In this document: one piece after another, positions 8,021 to 14,450 of the stretch
How the letters are laid out: every line of letters begins with the position of its first letter
Numbering within the stretch: the first letter of the stretch is position 1
Assembly (NCBI GenBank): GCA_020201275.1
Contig: JAIVHB010000145.1
Coordinates: 1-32,676, forward strand
Length of the DNA stretch: 32,676 nt
Direction: 5' to 3'
Origin: Rhodothermaceae bacterium
GTDB lineage: Bacteria; Bacteroidota; Rhodothermia; Balneolales; Cyclonatronaceae
The notes under the pieces: generated by a model
What the model was told of the DNA's origin: nothing
What the model saw: the letters and a program-made list of their open reading frames with translations, nothing else
Databases searched by the model: none
Program-made: the position numbers and the translations under genes

Positions 8021-8608
8021 ATGCGAATCATTACAGGAACATTAAAAGGGCGAAAACTTGAAGTCCCCGGCGTGGATGTGGTAAGGCCTACATCCGACCG
8101 CACCAAAGAGGGGATGTTCAATGTGATAGACATCCACAAGGGTCTGAACGGCATGACTGTGCTCGACCTGTTTGCAGGATCGGGCAACCTGGGTTTCGAG
8201 GCCATTTCGCGCGGTGCGACCAGTGTTCTCTTCATTGATGCCGACCGGAATTCCATCGAATACATAGAACGGACGGCCCGTAAATTCGGTGTTGAAGGGC
8301 AAAGCTCCACCAGGCTGCTGCCTGTCGAAACCTATATTAATCTGGCCGCAAAGCCCTTCGACATTGTTTTTGCGGATCCCCCCTACGACTATCCCGATAT
8401 GGAATTGCTGGTGCAGGTGATTCTCGACAATGGCTGGCTGGATGATGACGGTTGGTTCATTCTGGAGCACGACGTAAGGCATAATTTCAGTGGTCATCCG
8501 AACTGTTTTTTCAGCCGGCCGTACGGCAGAACCATTGTTACCATCTTTTTCAACCACCCTCTGCAAGCTGAGGAAAAACACTCATCCATCAAAAAATCAG
8601 CGAAATGA
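8021..8608 (+). CDS. rsmD: 16S rRNA (guanine(966)-N2)-methyltransferase RsmD
   Basis: RsmD transfers a methyl group from S-adenosylmethionine to G966 of 16S rRNA during 30S assembly. The start at MRIITGTLKGRKL matches the family; a frame open from 7970 would only add an unrelated leader. The PTSDRTKEGMFNVI segment, the SAM-binding DLFAGSGNLGFEAISRGA loop and the catalytic DPPY motif (FADPPYDYP) are all present. Its 195 residues are the expected length. The stop overlaps the coaD start by four bases (ATGA), the usual rsmD-coaD arrangement. Confidence 0.95.
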   Translation: MRIITGTLKGRKLEVPGVDVVRPTSDRTKEGMFNVIDIHKGLNGMTVLDLFAGSGNLGFEAISRGATSVLFIDADRNSIEYIERTARKFGVEGQSSTRLLPVETYINLAAKPFDIVFADPPYDYPDMELLVQVILDNGWLDDDGWFILEHDVRHNFSGHPNCFFSRPYGRTIVTIFFNHPLQAEEKHSSIKKSAK

Positions 8609-9099
8609 TTGCCTTATATCCCGGATCATTTGACCCGTTCACCTACGGGCACCTCGATATACTGGAGCGGGCGGCCAGCCTTTTCACCAAGGTGGTGGTA
8701 ACTGTGGCTGTAAATACGCGAAAGGCGTCGGTTTTTACGGCCGACGAGCGTGTGCAAATGATCCGCGACTGTATAAAAGACAAACCGTGGGCCGACCGTG
8801 TGGAGGTGAACCACTTCACCGGGCTGCTGGTAAATCATGCGAATGAAGTGGGTGCGCACACCCTGATCAGGGGCGTGAGGCAGGTGTCCGATTTTGAGTA
8901 CGAGTTTCGCATGGCGCTCATGAACCGGCGTCTTGCGCCGAACGTGGATACGGTGTTTCTGATGCCACGCGAGGAACTGACCTTCGTTTCGGCCACACTG
9001 GTTAAGGAAGTGGCCTACTGGGGCGGTGATCTCACCCATTTTCTGCCCGAAAGTATCGCCCGTAAACTGCTCGACAGAGTGAGGAATCCCGATGCATAG
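8605..9099 (+). CDS. coaD: Phosphopantetheine adenylyltransferase
   Basis: CoaD makes dephospho-CoA from 4'-phosphopantetheine and ATP, the penultimate step of coenzyme A synthesis. The nucleotidyltransferase motif YPGSFDPFTYGHLDI with its GHxDI signature is at residues 5-19. The RGVRQVSDFEYEFRMALMNR segment and the C-terminal VSATLVKEVAYWGGD (ISSTxVRE-like) motif follow. At 164 residues the enzyme is full length. It is translationally coupled to rsmD through an ATGA overlap. Confidence 0.97.
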   Translation: MIALYPGSFDPFTYGHLDILERAASLFTKVVVTVAVNTRKASVFTADERVQMIRDCIKDKPWADRVEVNHFTGLLVNHANEVGAHTLIRGVRQVSDFEYEFRMALMNRRLAPNVDTVFLMPREELTFVSATLVKEVAYWGGDLTHFLPESIARKLLDRVRNPDA

Positions 9100-9120
9100 T
9101 GCTGATCAACATTACCTGTT

Positions 9121-9765
9121 ATGAGAATTGCTGAACTTATAAAACAATCGGGCGTGCCCCGTACAACCATCCACTATTACCAGCGGCTCGGACTGTTGCC
9201 CAAAGCCGAAAAGAGGTCGAAGAACTCGGCCATTTACGGTCAGATGCATCTCGACCGGCTCAAACTTATAACCAGGCTGCGGTCGGAGGCCGGCGGATCC
9301 TATTCGATGGACCACATACAGGCCATCATCACCCAACTTGACAACGGGTCCGAGAAGGTGCTCAGCGAAGTACTGAGCGGGCAGGGCAGGGAACATCCGG
9401 GCAAGCTCAATCCGGGCGAGCTTGCTTCACGTTCGGGCCTGCCCCAGGAAATCATCAATCAGCTCATCCGCGAAAACGTAATCCGTTACCACCCCGGCAA
9501 CAGCCTGTACGACGATCGGGATGTTGCCGCACTCGATGCCATTTCCAGCCTGCTCGACATGGACATTGAACTCCAATCGATCTTCCCGATTGCCCGTGTT
9601 GTTGAAAAACTTGCGGCATTCGAACTGGACCAATACAAGAAAGTGCGCAACACTCTCACCCCCTCGCAGCGCCGTGCATTTCTTCTGAACCTGCAACACT
9701 CAACCGATGCGCTTCATCAGTATCTTTTCGACAGGATAAGACAGCATCTTCTCGATCGGGGATGA
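9121..9765 (+). CDS. MerR-type transcriptional regulator with two MerR-like DNA-binding domains
   Basis: Residues 1-72 form a classic MerR winged helix-turn-helix (MRIAELIKQSGVPRTTIHYY, QRLGLLP). Residues 98-165 look like a second, divergent one (LASRSGLPQEIINQLIRENV, then LYDDRDVAALDAISSLLDM). A linker and a C-terminal helix complete the 214 residues. No cysteine cluster for metal sensing and no drug-binding domain is visible. Two HTH units in one chain suggest the protein may bind as a pseudo-dimer. It follows coaD by 21 bases and may be part of that operon. Its last codons and stop (GAT CGG GGA TGA) match the unit of the downstream tandem repeat, so the repeat seems to have supplied or overwritten the 3' end. 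Confidence 0.85.
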   Translation: MRIAELIKQSGVPRTTIHYYQRLGLLPKAEKRSKNSAIYGQMHLDRLKLITRLRSEAGGSYSMDHIQAIITQLDNGSEKVLSEVLSGQGREHPGKLNPGELASRSGLPQEIINQLIRENVIRYHPGNSLYDDRDVAALDAISSLLDMDIELQSIFPIARVVEKLAAFELDQYKKVRNTLTPSQRRAFLLNLQHSTDALHQYLFDRIRQHLLDRG

Positions 9766-9823
9766 AAAGGGATGAAGTGAATGATTGGGAATGATCGGTG
9801 TTGATCGGGGATGTGTGGTGAAT

Positions 9824-9888
9824 GGGGATGACGGGGATGACGGGGATGACGGGGATGACGGGGATGATCGGGGATGATCGGGGATGAT
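9824..9888. repeat. Tandem GGGGATGAC / GGGGATGATC repeat
   Basis: Four 9-base units GGGGATGAC (9824, 9833, 9842, 9851) are followed by two 10-base units GGGGATGATC (9860, 9870) and a final GGGGATGAT. Looser copies extend back to about 9753, through the stop codon of the MerR gene. The repeat fills the gap before the aminotransferase promoter region. Confidence 0.9.
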
Positions 9889-9919
9889 AAATGAAAGCGT
9901 ATTCGGGCAGATTTTTTAT

Positions 9920-9927
9920 TATTTTTG
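9920..9927 (+). promoter_or_regulatory. Candidate -7 promoter element (TATTTTTG)
   Basis: TATTTTTG matches the TAnnTTTG consensus and lies 41 bases before the aminotransferase start. No clear -33 element is present; the tandem repeat ends about 30 bases upstream. Confidence 0.35.
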
Positions 9928-9967
9928 GCCATCCATAAACCGTCCATCATTTGACCCCTTATTTCCC

Positions 9968-11161
9968 ATGATATCTAAGCGCGCGGATTCCCTCGCACCC
10001 TCTGAAACCCTTAAAATTTCGGCTCGTGCCAAAGAACTGCAACGGGAAGGCCGATCTGTAATATCGCTCAGCCAGGGCGAACCCGACTACAAAACCCCAT
10101 CTTTCATCTGTAATGCTGCCATTAAAGCGATCAATGACGGCTTCCACGGCTACACCATGAATACGGGAACTCCCGAACTGAGGGAGGCGATCTGCAGCAA
10201 GCTGAAACGTGATAACGGTTTTGATTACACCCCCAACCAGATTGTTGCATCGAACGGGGCTAAACAGTCTATCGCGTTTGCCCTGCTGGCCACTATCAAT
10301 CCGGGTGATGAGGTGTTGATTCCGGCCCCGTACTGGGTGAGTTATCCGGAGGAGGTCAAGCTGGCCGGCGGTACACCGGTCATCATTCGGTCGGGTTTCG
10401 ACAACGATTACAAGATCAAACCCGAGGAGCTTGAGCAAGCCATCACCCCGAAAACAAGAATGATCATTATCTGCTCGCCCTCGAATCCTACGGGAAGCTG
10501 TTACTCGGTTCAGGAGCTCGCAGAACTGGCAGTGGTTCTGCGCAAACATCCTGATATACTGATTCTCTCGGATGAGATCTATGAATACATCGTATTCGAT
10601 CAGGCCCACGCAAGCATCGGGCAGGCTGCACCAGACCTGATCGGTCGTATTATACTCGTGAATGGTTTTTCGAAGGGCTTCGCCATGACCGGCTGGCGTC
10701 TGGGCTACCTGGCAGCACCTCTGCCCATTGCATCGGCCGTAGCCAAACTGCAGAGCCAGTTAACGTCGGCACCTTCGTCCATATCCCAGAAAGCCGGCGA
10801 AGCAGCCTATAACGGCAGCCTGGACGAGGTGCATGCCATGGTTACCGAATTCAGAAAACGTCGCGACTACCTGGTCGGAGAGCTCAGAAACATCCCCGGT
10901 GTAAAATGCTTTATGCCGGGCGGCGCTTTCTATGCCTATCCCGACATATCTCATTATCTTGGCAAAACCGCCGGCGATGGCACCGCTATCACTACCAGCA
11001 CCGATCTGTGCATGTACCTGATGGAAAAAGAGGGGCTGGCCGCGGTTCCCGGCGATGCCTTCGGTGAGCCCGACGGAATCAGACTCAGCTACTCCACCTC
11101 GATGGATCAGCTGCGTGAGGCCATGAGCAGGCTAAAAAAAGCCCTTGCATCGCTGAGCTGA
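9968..11161 (+). CDS. Class I/II pyridoxal-phosphate aminotransferase (aspartate aminotransferase-like)
   Basis: The enzyme moves an amino group between an amino acid, probably aspartate, and 2-oxoglutarate using pyridoxal phosphate. The family start MISKRADSLAPSETLKIS supports position 9968 over an upstream in-frame ATG at 9884. The motifs are SLSQGEPDYKTP, SNGAKQSI (cofactor phosphate contact), APYWVSYPE, CSPSNPTGS, SDEIYEYI, and VNGFSKGFAMTGWRLGY with the Schiff-base Lys. At 397 residues it is full length for aspartate aminotransferases of the I-gamma type. It stands alone, with its own candidate promoter. Confidence 0.93.
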   Translation: MISKRADSLAPSETLKISARAKELQREGRSVISLSQGEPDYKTPSFICNAAIKAINDGFHGYTMNTGTPELREAICSKLKRDNGFDYTPNQIVASNGAKQSIAFALLATINPGDEVLIPAPYWVSYPEEVKLAGGTPVIIRSGFDNDYKIKPEELEQAITPKTRMIIICSPSNPTGSCYSVQELAELAVVLRKHPDILILSDEIYEYIVFDQAHASIGQAAPDLIGRIILVNGFSKGFAMTGWRLGYLAAPLPIASAVAKLQSQLTSAPSSISQKAGEAAYNGSLDEVHAMVTEFRKRRDYLVGELRNIPGVKCFMPGGAFYAYPDISHYLGKTAGDGTAITTSTDLCMYLMEKEGLAAVPGDAFGEPDGIRLSYSTSMDQLREAMSRLKKALASLS

Positions 11162-11218
11162 TTATACGATAGCATGAAATTCTCCGTTCAGGAAGCAATT
11201 GCACTATTAAATGTATTA

Positions 11219-11242
11219 CCAGTCAATACCAGTCAATACCAG
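11219..11242. repeat. Decamer direct repeat upstream of the FmdB-like gene
   Basis: CCAGTCAATA occurs twice in tandem (11219 and 11229), followed by CCAG, 18 bases ahead of the next start codon. It could be an operator, a leader element or a slippage product. Confidence 0.6.
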
Positions 11243-11259
11243 AAAGTAACCGATAAATT

Positions 11260-11562
11260 ATGCCAACGTACGAATATTCCCGTGAGGATGGAACCGTGTT
11301 CGATCACTTTCAGGGCATCAACGATGCAGCTCTCAAAGTGTGTCCTACCACCGGCCAGAAAGTTAAGCGGATAATAAGCGGAGGATCCGGCGTGATCTAC
11401 AAAGGAGAAGGCTGGTACGTAACCGACTACAAGAACAAGGGTGGCGGCAGTAATGGAAAAAGCAATGGAAACGGCGCTGCAGACAGCAGTTCAAAGGCTG
11501 AACCGGCCACTTCGGCAACTCCTGAAAAACCATCGGGCAACACGGCAGCCAGCGACACCTGA
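11260..11562 (+). CDS. FmdB-like small protein with a degraded zinc ribbon
   Basis: The N-terminus (MPTYEYSREDGTVFDHFQG), the ISGGSGVIYKGEGWYVTDY core and the low-complexity Gly/Ser/Asn tail have the layout of FmdB/putative regulatory zinc-ribbon proteins. Typical members carry two CxxC knuckles (YxCxxCG and CPxCG). Here the first knuckle is replaced by SREDG and the second keeps only one Cys (VCPTTGQK). The 100-residue protein therefore cannot bind zinc in the usual way. Its role is unknown; FmdB was named for a link to amidase regulation that probably does not apply. The stop is 152 bases before the GbsR-like gene. Confidence 0.8.
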   Translation: MPTYEYSREDGTVFDHFQGINDAALKVCPTTGQKVKRIISGGSGVIYKGEGWYVTDYKNKGGGSNGKSNGNGAADSSSKAEPATSATPEKPSGNTAASDT

Positions 11563-11714
11563 TGCGGCTGAATACCCGGGTAACGACTCTCCGGACCCGT
11601 TACACCCGACAAGCGTCGCCCGCATTTTTCAAACCGGTTACATTATGATCTGGTATATTGGCATGCGGGCAGCTGAATAACCGGCTGCCGTAAACCAGCA
11701 TCAAATCCTGTACC

Positions 11715-12275
11715 ATGAAATCAGAAAGTTACCAGAGGGCGCTTGACCAGTTCATTCTCTATTGGGGAGAGATGGCCTCCGAGTGGGGCATAAACCGCAC
11801 CATGGCACAGATACATGCGCTACTTTTCGCCGAGACCGAACCGCTGGACACCGACACCATCATGGGGCACCTTGACATAAGCCGGGGCAATGCCAACATG
11901 AATTTGCGCAATCTAATGCAGTGGGGCATTGTACACAAAGTGCACATAAAGGGGAGCCGGAAAGATTTTTACACTTCAGAGAAAGATGTATGGAATACAG
12001 CGGCCCGCATCATCAGAGAGCGGCATCACCGTGAAATATCGCCCATCAAAAACAATCTGGCCCAGTGTGTCGAGCTGCTGAAAGACAGTTCGGACAAAGG
12101 TACCAAGGAGGCCGAATTCCGTGAGCGCATAGAGCAGTTCATCGCCTTCATGGACCTTTTTGAGGCATTCATAGAGACCATGCTGCCCTATATCAACGAG
12201 AAAAACCACAAAATGCTCAAGGTGCTCATGCAGATGGCGGCAAACACCAAAGCCGGCTCGGGAGGTAAATCCTGA
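11715..12275 (+). CDS. GbsR/MarR-type transcriptional regulator
   Basis: The 186-residue protein has the GbsR-like N-terminal layout (FILYWGEMASEWGINRTMAQ, then HALLFAETEPLDTDTIM). A winged helix-turn-helix follows (GHLDISRGNANMNLRNLMQWG) with the wing KVHIKGSRKDFYTSE. The C-terminal half is helical and probably mediates dimerisation. No choline-related gene is adjacent, so the ligand is unknown. Its stop codon shares one base with the start of yraN (TGATG), so the two are translationally coupled. Confidence 0.85.
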   Translation: MKSESYQRALDQFILYWGEMASEWGINRTMAQIHALLFAETEPLDTDTIMGHLDISRGNANMNLRNLMQWGIVHKVHIKGSRKDFYTSEKDVWNTAARIIRERHHREISPIKNNLAQCVELLKDSSDKGTKEAEFRERIEQFIAFMDLFEAFIETMLPYINEKNHKMLKVLMQMAANTKAGSGGKS

Positions 12276-12646
12276 TGGCGCGTTATACCACAACTGAAAC
12301 CGGTAAAGAGGGCGAGGAAATTGCCGTCAGGTATCTGGAAGAGAAAAAGTGGTCCGTTATCGACCGGAACTACCGTTTCATGAAAGCTGAGGCCGATATA
12401 GTGGCTTACGACGGGAAACAGATTATCGTTGTTGAGGTAAAGACACGAAGGGGAACAGGTTTCGGAGAGCCCGAGGAAGCGGTTACCGAACAAAAGAAAA
12501 AACAGCTCTACAAGGCCACTCAGGCCTGGCTGTACGAGCGGAAGATGGAGGGAGCGCCTGTACGTTTCGATGTGATTGCCATTATTCTGAAGAAAAATGC
12601 AGAACCCGTAATCCGCCATCATGAAGGGGCTTTTTGGTATTTGTGA
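12275..12646 (+). CDS. YraN/UPF0102-family endonuclease-fold protein
   Basis: The 123-residue protein has the family's GKEGEEIAVRYLEEKKW opening, RNYRFMKAEADIVAYD (an ExD pair), and VVEVKTRRGTGFGEPEEAV, with the ExK of a restriction-endonuclease-like active site. The family is widespread, often near RNase HII, and poorly characterised; a role in DNA processing is suggested by fold only. The length is normal. It is coupled to the upstream GbsR-like gene by a one-base overlap. Confidence 0.92.
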   Translation: MARYTTTETGKEGEEIAVRYLEEKKWSVIDRNYRFMKAEADIVAYDGKQIIVVEVKTRRGTGFGEPEEAVTEQKKKQLYKATQAWLYERKMEGAPVRFDVIAIILKKNAEPVIRHHEGAFWYL

Positions 12647-12724
12647 TGTTGTGCCGATTTTTATTTCTTTTCTCCTTTTTTCTTATAGATTACAGAGTAA
12701 TAACTGTATCAACCGGAGGTTACC

Positions 12725-12985
12725 ATGAATCAGGTCATTAAACGATCGATCAACAGCAGCCAGATCAAGCAGTTCTTCTCAAAATGGTTCAAAAAGCATT
12801 ACAGGGTTGAGCACACTTCCATTGGCTATATCGGGATGTTCGGAGTCTGGGATATGATGGGCAATAATGAGCTCGACCAGCAGTTTTTCATATCAGGCAG
12901 AACTGAGCACATCATCCAGATGAGAGATTATCTCAATGAAGTCATTGATGAAGCCTTAGCTGAACGGCAGGGAAATTCTGGATAA
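12725..12985 (+). CDS. Small protein of unknown function
   Basis: This 86-residue protein is basic at its N-terminus (VIKRSINSSQIKQFFSKWFKKHYR) and acidic in the last helix (MRDYLNEVIDEALAE). There is no signal peptide or clear membrane span, and no family was recognised. Its strong ribosome-binding site (CCGGAGG seven bases before ATG) is unusual here, where most genes lack one, and supports expression. A T-rich stretch (12653-12680) separates it from yraN, which suggests its own promoter. Confidence 0.6.
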   Translation: MNQVIKRSINSSQIKQFFSKWFKKHYRVEHTSIGYIGMFGVWDMMGNNELDQQFFISGRTEHIIQMRDYLNEVIDEALAERQGNSG

Positions 12986-13055
12986 CAAGGACCATCCGCA
13001 TAATTTCATCGTCAGATAACCTCCTGTGAGAGGGCTGGTATAATACGGACAGTGC

Positions 13056-13063
13056 TATCTTGT
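13056..13063 (+). promoter_or_regulatory. Candidate -7 promoter element (TATCTTGT)
   Basis: TATCTTGT, 51 bases before the DivIC/FtsB start, is one mismatch from TAnnTTTG and resembles the TATCTTTT box before the ECF sigma gene. The -33 element is weak (CTGG about 17 bases upstream). Confidence 0.3.
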
Positions 13064-13113
13064 TCCCTATGTGAATAAAGCCCTATTTTGAACGAACCCA
13101 ATAGCACACATAC

Positions 13114-13416
13114 ATGAATCTCGAACTTCTCAACCCCCTCCGCTGGAAAAAATCATTCCTGTTTTCTGTTCTGATCGGTTTTCTGCTGGTTTGGTTCGGT
13201 TTCCTCGACTCCTACAGCCTCTATACCCGTATCAGCCTTGAACGGGAAAAGAAGCATTACATTGAGCGCACTATACAGCTGCAGCACGAAACCGAACTTT
13301 TAAACCAAAAAATTGAGGCTTTGAAAAACGATCCGGCTTACCTTGAAAAGATTGCACGGGAGGATTACGGTATGCGCAAGCCAAACGAAACCGTTTACCG
13401 TATCCAGCCTAAATGA
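13114..13416 (+). CDS. DivIC/FtsB-type septum formation initiator
   Basis: The 100-residue protein has a short cytoplasmic start, one membrane helix at about residues 15-34 (FLFSVLIGFLLVWFGF), a coiled coil (LEREKKHYIERTIQLQHETE) and the family ending DPAYLEKIAREDYGMRKPNE. Such proteins join FtsL/FtsQ partners in the divisome and help activate septal wall synthesis. The length is normal. The next gene is a ROK kinase 72 bases downstream. Confidence 0.9.
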   Translation: MNLELLNPLRWKKSFLFSVLIGFLLVWFGFLDSYSLYTRISLEREKKHYIERTIQLQHETELLNQKIEALKNDPAYLEKIAREDYGMRKPNETVYRIQPK

Positions 13417-13488
13417 TCTGGCCATAAACAAGCCTGAAATGTTTATATTGGTCGGTTAGATCACCTTAAACCACCATTTGTTGAAACT

Positions 13489-14445
13489 ATGTTAGCTATT
13501 GGCATCGACCTGGGCGGTACTACCATCAAGGGTGCCCTTGTACACCGGGAAAAAGGATTACTGGATCAACTGGCCATCGATACGGAGGCCGAAAGGGGCC
13601 TTGAGCATACACTCAGCCGTATTTCGGAAGCCATAAAGATGACAGCCGGGCGGGCACAAGGGGCCGAAATAACGGGTGTAGGTATCGGTGCACCGGGGGT
13701 GATCTCATTCGACCGCAAATCGGTGAGCAATCCTCCCAACCTTATGGGATGGACAAAGGTGCATCTGGCAAGGGAGATTACCGAGCGTACCGGTTATTCC
13801 GCAATTCTCGAAAATGATGCCAATCTGATGGCACTGGGTTCGGCGCGGTACGGTATCGGCAAGAACTACCACAGTTTCATCATGCTTACCCTGGGCACCG
13901 GTGTGGGCGGAGGTATCATCTTCAACAATGAACTTTTTCGCGGAACCACGGGCGGTGCAGGTGAACTCGGCCACGTCATCATCGATTATAACGGGCCGGA
14001 GTCGAACAGTGTGACACGTGGCGGTATCGAGGCCTATCTGGGTCAGCGTTTTTTGAGCCATCACGCCGCTCTTATTCTCAAGGAGAATCCTGAAAATGAT
14101 CTCTACAAACAATTTGACGGCAACTTCAGTACTCTGGAGCCACTCCATCTGAGCCAGGCCGCCAAAAAAGGGAATGAACTGGCCAGGTCTATACTGGCCT
14201 GGGCAGGAAAAAAACTGGGGTATGCAATTGTAAACTACATCCACATTCTGGATATCCGTACCATTATTCTGAGCGGCGGGGTGGCCCGTGCCGGAAGCCT
14301 GCTTATTGAACCCGCAAAAAAAGCGGCCCTCACGCGGCTGATGCCCCCATTCCATCCGGGTTTCGACATAATTTATGAGGACCTGGGCAACGAAGCCGCC
14401 ATGCTGGGTGCGGCGGCTCTTGCATTCGACGGCTTTGTAAACTGA
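13489..14445 (+). CDS. ROK-family sugar kinase (glucokinase-like)
   Basis: The 318-residue protein carries the ATP-binding start IGIDLGGTTIKGALV, GVGIGAPGV, the catalytic ENDANLMALGSARYG (Asp in END), the phosphate loop LTLGTGVGGGI, and GELGHV with its metal/sugar Glu-His pair. The family's zinc motif (CxCGxxGCxE) is missing; the corresponding stretch reads YNGPESNSVTRGGIEAYLG, with no cysteines. This may mean a zinc-free variant or a different substrate. It most likely phosphorylates glucose or another hexose in the cytoplasm. Its stop lies five bases before lptD, so the two are probably co-transcribed. Confidence 0.9.
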   Translation: MLAIGIDLGGTTIKGALVHREKGLLDQLAIDTEAERGLEHTLSRISEAIKMTAGRAQGAEITGVGIGAPGVISFDRKSVSNPPNLMGWTKVHLAREITERTGYSAILENDANLMALGSARYGIGKNYHSFIMLTLGTGVGGGIIFNNELFRGTTGGAGELGHVIIDYNGPESNSVTRGGIEAYLGQRFLSHHAALILKENPENDLYKQFDGNFSTLEPLHLSQAAKKGNELARSILAWAGKKLGYAIVNYIHILDIRTIILSGGVARAGSLLIEPAKKAALTRLMPPFHPGFDIIYEDLGNEAAMLGAAALAFDGFVN

Positions 14446-14450
14446 GGATC

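Noticed and set aside
11577-11609. Imperfect inverted repeat after the FmdB-like gene (CGGGTAACG ... CGTTACACCCG)
   Set aside because: The stem has a two-base bulge and no T-run follows, so a terminator call is not supported.
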